Shown piece after piece: positions 1 to 8,258 of a stretch of 64,000 nt of DNA; position 1 is the stretch's first letter, and each line of letters opens with the position of its first letter. A model generated the notes under the pieces. The model was not told the origin of the DNA. It saw only the letters and a list, made by a program, of their open reading frames with translations, and did no database searches. The position numbers and the translations under genes are program-made. Source of the stretch: Planctomycetota bacterium (GTDB taxonomy: Bacteria > Planctomycetota > UBA1135 > UBA2386); the NCBI GenBank assembly GCA_019636245.1, contig JAHBXX010000012.1, positions 47,985 to 111,984 of the forward strand, read 5' to 3'.

Positions 1-965
1 CCGACTGGAACCCGGGCAACATCGTCGATGCCAAGGTGGCTGCGGTCCGCGACCTCGTCGGCGAGCACGGCGAGGTGGTGCTCGGCCTCTCGGGCGGCGT
101 CGACAGCTCGGTGGCCGCGGTGCTGATCCACCGCGCGATCGGTGCCCGCTTGCACTGCGTGTTCGTCGACAACGGCCTGCTGCGCGCCGGCGAGCGCGAG
201 GGCGTCGAGGCGTTGTTCCGCGACCACTACCACATGGACCTCGAGGTCGTCGACGCCAGCGAGCGCTTCCTCGGCGAGCTGCGCGGCGTCGCCGATCCGG
301 AGCAGAAGCGCAAGGTCATCGGCCGCATCTTCGTCGAGGTGTTCCGCGACAAGGCGCGCCAGAAGCGCGGCGCCCGGTTCCTCGGCCAGGGCACGCTGTA
401 TCCCGACGTGATCGAGTCGGTGGCGGCGCACGGCGGGGCGACGTCGACGATCAAGAGCCACCACAACGTCGGCGGGCTGCCGGCCGACCTCGACATGACG
501 CTGGTCGAGCCGCTGCGCGACCTGTTCAAGGACGAGGTGCGCGCGATCGGCCGGCAGCTCGGCCTGCCCAGCGCGCTCGTGGACCGGCAGCCGTTCCCCG
601 GGCCCGGGCTCGCGGTGCGCTGCCTGGGCGAGGTGACGCGCGACAAGCTCGCGCCGCTGCGCGCCGCCGACCGGATCGTGCGCGAGGAGATCGAGCAGCG
701 GGGATTGCACCGGAACCTGTGGCAGTACTTCGCCGTGCACGTGCCGCAGAAGTCGGTCGGCGTCAAGGGCGATGCGCGCGTCTACGAGGACGTGTGCGTG
801 CTGCGCCTCGTCAGCAGCCAGGACGCGATGACCGCCGACTGGGAACTGCTGCCGGTCGACGTGCTGAAGCGCATCGGCAGCCGTATCCTCAACGAGGTCA
901 AGGGCTATTCGCGCGTCTGCCTGGACATCTCCAGCAAGCCGCCGGCGACGATCGAGTGGGAATGA
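1..965 (+). CDS. guaA: GMP synthase (glutamine-hydrolysing), C-terminal part
   Basis: The gene enters from the left edge in the frame whose first full codon is at base 3, so its N-terminal glutamine amidotransferase domain lies outside the window. The visible part holds the ATP-pyrophosphatase domain with the PP-loop SGGVDSS and the C-terminal dimerisation domain ending in [11 protein letters not shown], the usual GuaA terminus. The signature [12 protein letters not shown] and the segment [16 protein letters not shown] are also present. GuaA converts XMP to GMP in the cytoplasm using glutamine and ATP, the last step of guanine nucleotide synthesis. No frameshift is seen. A GTG at 36 is internal and should not be taken as the start. 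Identification is very secure. Confidence 0.97.
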   Translation, partial: DWNPGNIVDAKVAAVRDLVGEHGEVVLGLSGGVDSSVAAVLIHRAIGARLHCVFVDNGLLRAGEREGVEALFRDHYHMDLEVVDASERFLGELRGVADPEQKRKVIGRIFVEVFRDKARQKRGARFLGQGTLYPDVIESVAAHGGATSTIKSHHNVGGLPADLDMTLVEPLRDLFKDEVRAIGRQLGLPSALVDRQPFPGPGLAVRCLGEVTRDKLAPLRAADRIVREEIEQRGLHRNLWQYFAVHVPQKSVGVKGDARVYEDVCVLRLVSSQDAMTADWELLPVDVLKRIGSRILNEVKGYSRVCLDISSKPPATIEWE

Positions 966-994
966 GACGGGCCCGAGAGGCCGGGGAAGCAACC

Positions 995-2137
995 ATGGAC
1001 TTCGAACGACTGCACCAGACGTGGCACGAACTGGGCGCGACCGACCCGCGCTGGGCGATCCTGTCGGAGCCGGGGCGCAAGGGCGGCGGCGGCGACGACG
1101 CCTCGTTCTGGCAGAGCGGGATCGGCTTCGTGCAGTGGCTCGCCACGCATCTCGCCGGTCTGGGTGTCGTGCCGACGCTCGGCCGGGCGCTCGACTTCGG
1201 CTGCGGCCATGGGCGCCTCACGCAGGCGCTGGCCCACCACTTCGCCGAGGTCACTGGCGTCGACATCGCCGAGACCATGCTGGCGGCGGCGCGGGCGGCG
1301 AACCGGCACGGCGACCGCGTGCGCTACGTGCACAATCCGCGGCCCGACCTGGCCGTGTTCCCGGACGCGTCGTTCGACTTCGTGCTGTCGATGCTGGTGC
1401 TGCAGCACATGCGCAACGAGTACGCACAGGTCTACCTCGGCGAGTTCCTGCGCGTGCTGCGGCCCGGCGGCGTGGCGTTCTTCCAGTTGCCGATCGAGCC
1501 GCTGGCGCCGCCGCCGCGCGCCGGCACCGCCACCGGCGCCGCTCCGCCCATGCTGCCGTCGGCGCTCGCCGCCGCCACGTCGATCGTGCCCTCGCACGTG
1601 GCGCTGGCCGCCGGCGAGTGGCTGTGGGTGCGGGTGCAGGTGCACAACCGGGGCCCGCAGGTGCTGCCGGCCGGGCCCGGACCGGGTGCGGTCGAGGTCG
1701 GCACGCGCCTGCTCCGGCAGGACGGCTCGGCGGTGGCGCCGGCGGCGTGGACGCCGCTGCCGTACGACCTCGGCCCGGGCGAGACCGCGGCCGTGGTCGT
1801 GGCGGTGCAGGCGCCGGCCACGGCCGGCGGCTACCAGTTGAGCGCGCTGCCGGCGGTGCAGCGGGCGTGGTGCGGGCATCCGGGGAACGTGCCGGCTGTG
1901 CTCGGCGTGCGCGTGACCCCAGGCCATGGGGGGGCCGCGGCGCCGCCGCCCCGCCCCGTCTACCTGGCGCCCGACCGCCAGCACCGGCACGAGTCCGGCA
2001 TCGAGGTGCACGGCATGACCCTGGCCGCCCTCGAGGCCGCCGTGCACGGCGCCGGCGGCGCCATCGTCGACCTGACGACCGACGGCTGGGCTGGCTACGA
2101 GTGGCTGAGCGCCCACCTCGTCGTGCGCAAGCGCTGA
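995..2137 (+). CDS. Class I SAM-dependent methyltransferase with inserted beta-sandwich-like domain
   Basis: The 380-residue product starts at an ATG preceded by the purine-rich stretch GGGGAAG, 29 nt after guaA. Residues 50-160 form a Rossmann methyltransferase core: LDFGCGHGRLTQAL (SAM-binding motif I), VTGVDIAETML, DFVLSMLVLQHM and the late motif LRVLRPGG. The strand after that motif is followed by about 125 residues rich in Val, Pro and Gly (roughly 185-310) that read like an immunoglobulin or beta-sandwich module. The C-terminal strands of the methyltransferase fold then return (YEWLSAHLVVRKR). The substrate is unknown. Such insertions are known in methyltransferases of surface-glycan clusters, but no glycan genes lie beside it here. 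Fold assignment is firm, function is not. Confidence 0.85.
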   Translation: MDFERLHQTWHELGATDPRWAILSEPGRKGGGGDDASFWQSGIGFVQWLATHLAGLGVVPTLGRALDFGCGHGRLTQALAHHFAEVTGVDIAETMLAAARAANRHGDRVRYVHNPRPDLAVFPDASFDFVLSMLVLQHMRNEYAQVYLGEFLRVLRPGGVAFFQLPIEPLAPPPRAGTATGAAPPMLPSALAAATSIVPSHVALAAGEWLWVRVQVHNRGPQVLPAGPGPGAVEVGTRLLRQDGSAVAPAAWTPLPYDLGPGETAAVVVAVQAPATAGGYQLSALPAVQRAWCGHPGNVPAVLGVRVTPGHGGAAAPPPRPVYLAPDRQHRHESGIEVHGMTLAALEAAVHGAGGAIVDLTTDGWAGYEWLSAHLVVRKR

Positions 2138-2153
2138 CCGGCGCGGCGCGGAC

Positions 2154-3755
2154 TCACCGCGGCCGCAGTTCGGGATCCTCGTTTCGCAGGACCAGTTCGA
2201 CGGGGCCATCGCCGGGGAGCCGGATCTCGGCCTTGCACGACCAGGTGCGGCCGTCGCGCGCGATGGTGGCGAACAGCACCAGCGGCCGGTCCGGCGGCAG
2301 GCCCGGAAAGGCGAACGCGCCGTCGTCGCCGCTGACCTCGGCGCGCTCGGCGGGGCGCAGCCCACCGGTCGGGTCGCGGAGCGCGACGACGACGCCGCGG
2401 GCAGGTGCACCGTCCGGCCAGCGCGCGACGCCGTGCAGGGTCGCCCCGGGCGCGAGCCGCACGGCGAGCGGTCCGGTCGGGATCGTGGCCAGGGCGATCT
2501 CCTGGTTGGCGAACCTCGGGTCGCCGACGCGGCAGCGGCCCGGGCCGAGCACGCGGCCGAAGCGCGCCATGCCGTGCCCGTCGGTGGCGGCGGCCACGGT
2601 CGCGGGTTCCATGCCGTCCGGCACGTAGTCGACGGCGACGTCGGCCACCGGCAGGCCGGCTTCGTCGCGGCAGGCGACCTGCAGGTCGGCGCCGCGCGCG
2701 AGCGCGAACGGCAGCGGGCCGCCTTCGCCGCGCCAGGGTCCGGCCTGCGGCGCGAAGCCGTCGGCGACCAACAGCAGCCAGACGTCGCCGTCCGGCGGCG
2801 GCGGCAGTTCGAACGGCACCGGCGCGGCGCCGGTCGCGTGGCGCCGGCTGGCGCCGAACACGCGCCAGGCGCCGGCGGCGGTGCGCTCCAGGGCGTAGAG
2901 CACCATGGCCTTGTCTGCCGCGGGGCTCGATGCGGGATGCAGGCGGATCGCCGGCGTGCGGTCGGCCACCGGCCAGTGCAACTCGCCCGTGCCCGCGGCT
3001 GCCGCCGGCACCAGCGGGCCGACCACGCGCGGTGGGTGCACGGCGACCAGGGCCGCCCGCAGTGCGTCGCCCCGCAGCACGCAGGGCTCCGCCCGGGTCA
3101 GCAGCACGTCGGGCCGCCCGGCGGGGTGCACACGCTCCGTGCCTGCGGCCGGCAGCAGCCGCCGCGCCTGGCCATCGAACGCCAGCAGCGACCCCTTGCC
3201 GGACCACAGGGTCCGACGGGTCCACAGCCAGCCGTCCTCGGCCTGCACCCACAACTCGTAGTCGCCCGCCGGCAGGCGCACGCTGGTGCCGTCCCGGGCG
3301 GGGAGCGTCACCGTCCGGCCGCCCGGCAGGTGGGCGCGCGCGAACACGGCGATGGTCTCGGTGCCGGTCGCCGTCGCCAGCGCCGCCATCGGCTGCAGTT
3401 CGATGCGTCCGGCCACGCCGGCATGCAGGCCGAGGAGCAACGCGCCGAGACCGTCGTCCGTCCAGACGATGCCGTTGGCCACCGCGCCGGGCTGCTCGTG
3501 GTCCTCGAGCCGGAAGCGCAGCAGGCCACCGGGACCACTGCTGGCCTGGCGCTCGCGGGCGGCCGCACCGGGTGGCGACCATGCCGAGTCGTGGTCGCCG
3601 AGCGCCGGCATCCTCGCCGCCGGCTCCACCCGCACGCGGCCCTGCGCGCCGACCACCGGCTTGCCGGAGGGGTCGCGCAGCAGCACGACCAGATCCCGGC
3701 CCTGGGCGGCCAGCGGTGCCGCCACGAGGCACAGCATCAGGGCGGCGCGGGGCAT
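2154..3755 (-). CDS. Secreted protein with carboxypeptidase-regulatory-like repeats
   Basis: The 533-residue product starts at an ATG giving a short signal peptide (MPRAALMLCLVAAPLAAQG). A TTG at 3791 would add 12 residues and is less attractive. The mature part is built of beta-rich segments of the carboxypeptidase D regulatory-like type. Each has a Gly-x-Pro-turn motif such as DPSGKPVVGAQGRV near the start, DEAGLPVADVAVDYVPDG around residue 380 and WPDGAPARGVVVALRDP near 470. This fold is common in extracellular and periplasmic proteins that present modules or bind glycans. No catalytic motif is visible, so no enzymatic role is proposed. It lies about 66 nt downstream of clpP on the same strand and may be co-transcribed, but the functions look unrelated. 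Confidence 0.7.
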   Translation of the reverse strand: MPRAALMLCLVAAPLAAQGRDLVVLLRDPSGKPVVGAQGRVRVEPAARMPALGDHDSAWSPPGAAARERQASSGPGGLLRFRLEDHEQPGAVANGIVWTDDGLGALLLGLHAGVAGRIELQPMAALATATGTETIAVFARAHLPGGRTVTLPARDGTSVRLPAGDYELWVQAEDGWLWTRRTLWSGKGSLLAFDGQARRLLPAAGTERVHPAGRPDVLLTRAEPCVLRGDALRAALVAVHPPRVVGPLVPAAAAGTGELHWPVADRTPAIRLHPASSPAADKAMVLYALERTAAGAWRVFGASRRHATGAAPVPFELPPPPDGDVWLLLVADGFAPQAGPWRGEGGPLPFALARGADLQVACRDEAGLPVADVAVDYVPDGMEPATVAAATDGHGMARFGRVLGPGRCRVGDPRFANQEIALATIPTGPLAVRLAPGATLHGVARWPDGAPARGVVVALRDPTGGLRPAERAEVSGDDGAFAFPGLPPDRPLVLFATIARDGRTWSCKAEIRLPGDGPVELVLRNEDPELRPR

Positions 3756-3821
3756 CGGGGAAGGGAACGCGGTCGTGCGCCGCCGGTTCAAGGCGACGCC
3801 GCGCGCGGCCGCACGCCGCGG

Positions 3822-4478
3822 CTACTCGGGCAGTTCCTCGCGCCGCTTCACGACCTTGGTGACGAGGCCGTACTCGAGCGCCTGGCCGGCATCCAGCCAG
3901 AAGTCGCGGCGCGCCGCTTCGAGCACGTCCTCGGGCGACTTGCCGCAGGCCTCGGCGATGATCTTGTTGTAGCGGTCGCGCAGCTTCAGGATCTCCTTCG
4001 CCGTGATGTCGAGGTCGCTGGCCGTCCCGCGGCCCATCGTCGACGGCTGGTGGATCATGAAGCGGCTTTCCGGCAGGCAGAAGCGACGCTTCTTGTCGCC
4101 GGCGAGATGGATCAGGATGCCGGCCGACGCGCACAGTCCGTTGACGACCGTGGTCACCGGCGGCTTGACGAAGCGCAGCAGGTCGTAGATCGCGAAGCCG
4201 GCGTCGGCGCTGCCGCCCGGCGAGTTGATGAACACGGTGATCGGCCGCTTGGCGTCCTTCTGTTCCATCGCCAGGCAGCGGATGGTCGCTTCGCGCAGCA
4301 TCTTGTCGTCGACCGGCCCGCTGATCAGCAGCGTGCGCGAGTCGAACAGGGCCTTCTCGTAGGGGCTCGCCCCGCCCCGCTCCTTGTCCTCGTGCTGGCA
4401 GGGGCCGTCGTGCTCCTCGTCGTCGTCGTCGTCGGGGTGCAGGCGGCGGGGATCGAAGTCGAGGGGATTCGGCATCAT
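3822..4478 (-). CDS. clpP: ATP-dependent Clp protease proteolytic subunit
   Basis: ClpP is the tetradecameric serine peptidase that degrades proteins unfolded by ClpA, ClpX or ClpC. The 218-residue product carries the full triad: Ser118 in CASAG, His143 in FMIHQPS and Asp192 in ARRDFWLDAGQA. It also has the family segments FINSPGGSADAGFAIYD and LEYGLVTKV. Residues 1-35 form a highly acidic extension (Asp/Glu run at about 16-24) not found in standard ClpP and longer than a normal propeptide. Two adjacent ATG codons (4478 and 4475) open the gene and no convincing Shine-Dalgarno sequence precedes them. The gene diverges from rho. No clpX or tig lies next to it within the window. It may be one of several ClpP paralogues. 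Confidence 0.93.
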   Translation of the reverse strand: MMPNPLDFDPRRLHPDDDDDEEHDGPCQHEDKERGGASPYEKALFDSRTLLISGPVDDKMLREATIRCLAMEQKDAKRPITVFINSPGGSADAGFAIYDLLRFVKPPVTTVVNGLCASAGILIHLAGDKKRRFCLPESRFMIHQPSTMGRGTASDLDITAKEILKLRDRYNKIIAEACGKSPEDVLEAARRDFWLDAGQALEYGLVTKVVKRREELPE

Positions 4479-4574
4479 GCGTCGTGGAGGGTGGACCGCG
4501 GGTTCGCCCGCGCGGGATAGCTTCGGGTTTCGCGCCGCCGGGGGTTGAGCGGAACGTCCCATCGCAGGGCGAGG

Positions 4575-4603
4575 TGGATAGCGCAGCGGGGGCACGCTCG
4601 CAA
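4575..4603 (-). promoter_or_regulatory. Predicted clpP promoter
   Basis: On the minus strand TTGCGA (complement of 4598-4603) and TATCCA (complement of 4575-4580) are separated by exactly 17 bp, a good housekeeping sigma70-type match in a GC-rich background. Transcription would start near 4568 and give a leader of about 90 nt before clpP. It lies back to back with the predicted rho promoter, about 70 bp away. Confidence 0.55.
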
Positions 4604-4674
4604 TGACGGGGAGCGCCCGCGACCTTGGCGACACGCCGTGCTGGGCGCGGGCACTGCGAAAAGTCGCAGCCTGC

Positions 4675-4703
4675 TTGCGCCGGCACCGTGGCGCCGCTAT
4701 CCT
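4675..4703 (+). promoter_or_regulatory. Predicted rho promoter
   Basis: TTGCGC at 4675-4680 and TATCCT at 4698-4703 are separated by 17 bp. The predicted start near 4710 coincides with the base of a strong hairpin and implies a leader of about 440 nt before the rho ATG. The -35/-10 pair closely resembles the ones proposed for clpP and rplC in this window. Confidence 0.55.
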
Positions 4704-4709
4704 CCGCGC

Positions 4710-5147
4710 GTCCGTAGCGCCCGTTTGGGCGTCGGACCTCGCTCCCAACCAGCCGCTGGCGGAATGCCGATGGCTGGTTCGGGTCGATCCTCCGGGTGGA
4801 AACCCGGCCGGGATGCGCACCGTGGGGCGAGGCGATCGGGTGGCAAGAGGTCCCGGTCGCAGCCAGACGGAAGCGTCCGGGCGGGAGTGTCCCGATCGGT
4901 GCTCTGCCTGGAACCCCTTCGGCGGCAGCCCGGTTCGCGCCGGCATGCCGCGGCGGGTCTGCAGCTGAGAAGCAGGGCGAAACGCGATCGGCACCGCCGG
5001 CAACGGCAGGCGGGGATCGGCCGTCGCCCGCCGCTCGATGCCGGGCGGGTCCGGCGCTGCGCCGGCGGTCGGCAGGGCCGCGCGCGGCCCACGGGCGGGT
5101 CGAGACGAGACCGTGTGCCAGCCTCGCTGGCCGGTCGGGATGCATCC
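4710..5147 (+). promoter_or_regulatory. Long structured 5' leader of rho
   Basis: About 440 nt between the predicted rho promoter and the rho ATG contain no convincing gene. The first 28 nt (4710-4737) form a hairpin with a GTCCG/CGGAC lower stem and a CGCCC/GGGCG upper stem closed by a GTTT loop. Many further short GC-rich inverted repeats follow up to about 5100. Rho is autoregulated through its leader in several bacteria, so a transcription-attenuation role is plausible but not shown. A reading frame from 4545 runs into rho without a stop. Its upstream part has no recognisable protein character and I treat it as non-coding. Confidence 0.45.
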
Positions 5148-6518
5148 ATGAGCATCAGCGAGAACGAGTTCACCGGTGGTTTCGAGTCGGCCTCCGATGG
5201 CGGCGGCCCCGACCGCAAGCGTTGGCGCGGCGGGCGTCGGCGTCGGCGTCGGCGTGGTGGTGGCGGCGGTGGTGGTGGTGGCGGTGGGGGCGGCGGCTAC
5301 GCCGGCAACGGCGGCGGCGACACCGCGGTCGGCAATGGCGGCGGCGGCGGCGGCGATTTCCGCCCGATCGTCGAAGGCCCCACCGAGCAGGCCGCCGGCG
5401 TGCTCGAGTACACCAAGGAGGGCAACGGCTGGCTGCGCAAGCGCCAGAACAGCTTCATGCCGGATTCGATCCCGAACGGCGACGTGTTCGTGCCGTCCTC
5501 GCTGATCCGCCAGTTCCGGCTGCAGGAAGGCAGCGAACTCATCGGGCAGGCCGGACTGCCCAACCGCGGACCGCAGCGCTACACGCTGACGACGCTCGAG
5601 TCGGTCGACGCCATGCCGCCCGAGGAACGACGCGAATGCAAGCCGTTCCGCGAGATGACGGTGGTCGACCCGCAGCCGATGTTCGTGCTGGCGCCCGGCG
5701 ACGACGAGGACATCAGCCTGCGCATCGTCGACCTGCTGTGTCCGCTCGGCTACGGCCAGCGCGGCCTCGTGGTCGCCCCGCCGCGCTCCGGCAAGACGGT
5801 CCTGATGCAGCGCATCTGCCACGCGATCGCCCAGCACTACCCCGAAGTGCACATGATCGTGCTGCTGATCGACGAGCGCCCCGAGGAGGCGACCGGCTGG
5901 AAGCGCAGCGTCGAGGGCCCGAACCGCGAGGTGCTGGTATCGACGCTCGACGAGGGCCCCAAGCACCACATCGCCGTCAGCGAGATCTGCCTCAAGCGCG
6001 CCCAGCGGCTGGTCGAGACCGGTCGCGACGTCGTGATCCTGCTGGACTCGATCACGCGCCTGACGCGCGCCTACAACAGCTTCCTCGGCGGTCGCGGCGG
6101 CGGCACCATGTCGGGCGGCCTCGGCGCCAAGGTGCTCGAGGTGCCGAAGAAGTTCTTCGGCAGCGCGCGCAACTGCGAGGAGGGCGGTTCGCTGACGATC
6201 CTGGCCACCACGCTGGTCGACACCGGGTCGCGCATGGACCAGGTGATCTTCGAGGAGTTCAAGGGCACCGGCAACATGGAGCTGGTGCTGAACAGGCAGC
6301 TCGCCGAGCGCCGGATCTTCCCGGCGATCGACATCGAGCTGTCGGGCACGCGCAAGGAGGAACTGCTGCTCGGCGCCGACGTGACCAAGCGCATCTACAC
6401 CCTGCGCCGTGTGCTCGCGCGCATGAACGCGCTCGACGCGATGCCGTTGCTGATCGATCGGTTGATGAAGACCGACAGCAACAAGCAGTTCCTCGATTCG
6501 TTCCGGCTCGAGGAGTGA
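5148..6518 (+). CDS. rho: Transcription termination factor Rho
   Basis: Rho is the hexameric RNA-dependent ATPase that ends transcription. The ATG at 5148 gives 456 residues, against about 419 in E. coli. The extra length is an N-terminal Arg/Gly segment: an Arg run at about residues 30-36, a Gly run at about 37-50, then more Gly-rich sequence to about 70. After it come the RNA-binding cold-shock-like domain (GVLEYTKEGNGWLR, FVPSSLIRQFRLQEG) and the ATPase core with Walker A PPRSGKT, Walker B VVILLDSITRL and the secondary RNA-binding loop region. Low-complexity insertions are known in Rho from several phyla, where they can affect RNA binding or phase separation. That effect is an inference here. 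Confidence 0.96.
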   Translation: MSISENEFTGGFESASDGGGPDRKRWRGGRRRRRRRGGGGGGGGGGGGGGYAGNGGGDTAVGNGGGGGGDFRPIVEGPTEQAAGVLEYTKEGNGWLRKRQNSFMPDSIPNGDVFVPSSLIRQFRLQEGSELIGQAGLPNRGPQRYTLTTLESVDAMPPEERRECKPFREMTVVDPQPMFVLAPGDDEDISLRIVDLLCPLGYGQRGLVVAPPRSGKTVLMQRICHAIAQHYPEVHMIVLLIDERPEEATGWKRSVEGPNREVLVSTLDEGPKHHIAVSEICLKRAQRLVETGRDVVILLDSITRLTRAYNSFLGGRGGGTMSGGLGAKVLEVPKKFFGSARNCEEGGSLTILATTLVDTGSRMDQVIFEEFKGTGNMELVLNRQLAERRIFPAIDIELSGTRKEELLLGADVTKRIYTLRRVLARMNALDAMPLLIDRLMKTDSNKQFLDSFRLEE

Positions 6519-6576
6519 GCCGGAACGGCATGGGAACGGGATCCGGAGGCGGCGACGGAAGCGGAGACGGAGAGCG

Positions 6577-7530
6577 ATGATCGAAGTCGATCGGCTGCAG
6601 AAGACGTACGGGTTCGCGCAGGCGCTGAAGGGCATCTCCTTCTCGGTGCGCAAGGGCGAGGTGGTCGGCTTCCTCGGTCCGAACGGGGCCGGCAAGTCGA
6701 CGACCATGAAGATCCTGACCGGCTACCTGCTGCCCAGCGGCGGGCGCGCCAGCGTCGACGGCCTCGACGTCGTCGACGAGTCCCTGGCGGTGCGCCGGCG
6801 GATCGGCTACCTGCCGGAGAGCACGCCGCTCTACGGCGAGATGCGCGTCGACGACTACCTGCTGTTCTGCGCCGAGATCCGCGGCGTGCCGCGCGATCGC
6901 CGGCGGTCGGCGATCGCCCGGGCCGTCGAGCTGTGCGGCCTGCCGCGCGTGGTCGGCAAGAACATCGTCGAGCTCTCCAAGGGCTACCGGCAGCGCGTCG
7001 GCCTCGCGCAGGCGATCGTGCACGAACCACCCGTGCTGATCCTCGACGAGCCGACGTCGGGCCTCGACCCGAACCAGATCGTCGAGGTGCGCAAGCTGAT
7101 CGAGCGGCTCGGCGAGGAGCACACGGTGGTGTTGAGCACGCACTACCTGCAGGAGGTCGAGAAGTCGTGCTCGCGCGTCATCGTCGTGCACCAGGGCGAG
7201 ATCGTCGCCGACGGCACCCGGGAGCAGCTGATCGCGCGCCAGCCGGCCGGCGGCCTGGTGGCCCGCGTACGCGGGCCCGAGGCGGCGGTGCTGGCCCAGT
7301 GCGGCGAGCTGCTGCCCGGTTGTCCGGTCACGGTGCTGGAGCGCGGCAGCGACGCCAACGTCTATCGCGTCGAGGTCGGCGGCGCCAAGGCGCCGGTCGA
7401 GGAGGCGTTCGCGCGGCTGGTGGTGCGCAACGGCTGGGACCTGATCGAGCTGCAGCGCGAGCGGCCCAGCCTCGAGGACGTGTTCCGGGCGTTGACGCTC
7501 GGCAACGAGGCGGAGGTGGCCCGTGCGTGA
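6577..7530 (+). CDS. ABC transporter ATP-binding protein, GldA-like
   Basis: The 317-residue product has Walker A GPNGAGKST (residues about 34-42), Q-loop region GYLPESTPLYGEM, the signature ELSKGYRQRVGLAQA, Walker B VLILDEPTSGLD and a switch His in VVLSTHYL. It has the long C-terminal tail typical of GldA/NatA/CcmA-type ATPases. It overlaps the following permease by 8 nt, so the two are translationally coupled. Together with the next two genes it matches the GldA-GldF-GldG arrangement, which in Bacteroidota is linked to gliding. Outside that phylum the same set is common in non-gliding bacteria with an unknown substrate, so gliding should not be assumed. Confidence 0.9.
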   Translation: MIEVDRLQKTYGFAQALKGISFSVRKGEVVGFLGPNGAGKSTTMKILTGYLLPSGGRASVDGLDVVDESLAVRRRIGYLPESTPLYGEMRVDDYLLFCAEIRGVPRDRRRSAIARAVELCGLPRVVGKNIVELSKGYRQRVGLAQAIVHEPPVLILDEPTSGLDPNQIVEVRKLIERLGEEHTVVLSTHYLQEVEKSCSRVIVVHQGEIVADGTREQLIARQPAGGLVARVRGPEAAVLAQCGELLPGCPVTVLERGSDANVYRVEVGGAKAPVEEAFARLVVRNGWDLIELQRERPSLEDVFRALTLGNEAEVARA

Positions 7531-8254
7531 GAGTCTGGTGATCTTCCGGCGCGAGCTGAAGAGCTACTTCTACTCGCCGATCGCCTACGTGTTCGGCGTG
7601 CTGTTCCTCGGCGTGCTGCTCTACCACTCGGTCGAGCTGCTCACCAACGGCGTGCAGGCCAACATGCAGGGATTCTTCCTGATGCTGCCCTACGTGCTGC
7701 TGTTCTTCCTGCCCGTGCTGACGATGCGGCTGTGGGCGGAGGAGCGCAAGCTGGGCACGATCGAGCTGCTGATGACCTTCCCGGTGCGGGTGTCGCAGCT
7801 GGTCGCGGGCAAGTTCCTGGCGGCGCTGGTGTTCCTGGCCTTCCTGCTGCTGCTGACGCTCGGCCTGCCGCTGACGATGCACGCCTTCGGCGGCATCGAT
7901 TGGCCGCCGGTGCTCGGCATGTACCTGGCGTCGCTGCTGTTCGCGGGCAGCTTCGTCGCGGTGGGCATGTTCTTCTCGAGCCTGACGCGGGACCAGATCG
8001 TCGCCAGCCTGTCGTCGATCGTGACGCTGTTCGTGCTGCACCGGATCGGCGAGCCGGCGACGATCGAACTCGCCAATGCGTGGATGCCGGCGATGCTCGT
8101 CGACCTGCTGAGCGGCATCAGCCCGCACCGCTACTTCCTCAGCATCGCCCGCGGCGTGCTCGACACGCGCGACCTGCTCTACTTCGCCTGCTTCTGCGGC
8201 TTCTTCCTCTACTGCAACGCGCTGGTGCTGCAACACCGGCGCCAGAAGGGATGA
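7523..8254 (+). CDS. ABC-2 type membrane permease, GldF-like
   Basis: The 243-residue protein starts at a GTG inside the end of the ATPase gene. It has about six hydrophobic segments and the ABC-2 hallmark MRLWAEERKLGTIELLMTFP, in which a polar loop after the second transmembrane segment meets the ATPase. The first motif, RRELKSYFYSPIAYVFG, is characteristic of the GldF / YhhJ-like permease family. It is the membrane half of the transporter encoded by the upstream gene. The substrate is unknown. Confidence 0.88.
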   Translation: MRESLVIFRRELKSYFYSPIAYVFGVLFLGVLLYHSVELLTNGVQANMQGFFLMLPYVLLFFLPVLTMRLWAEERKLGTIELLMTFPVRVSQLVAGKFLAALVFLAFLLLLTLGLPLTMHAFGGIDWPPVLGMYLASLLFAGSFVAVGMFFSSLTRDQIVASLSSIVTLFVLHRIGEPATIELANAWMPAMLVDLLSGISPHRYFLSIARGVLDTRDLLYFACFCGFFLYCNALVLQHRRQKG

Positions 8255-8258
8255 CCCG

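Noticed and set aside
4545..5147. In-frame extension of rho to 4545
   Set aside because: The extra 200 codons have no protein-like pattern and overlap two predicted promoters. The ATG at 5148 gives a normal Rho start.
5230..5350. Simple GGT/GGC repeats as a tandem-repeat locus
   Set aside because: They encode the poly-Gly part of Rho in frame, and no separate repeat structure is evident.
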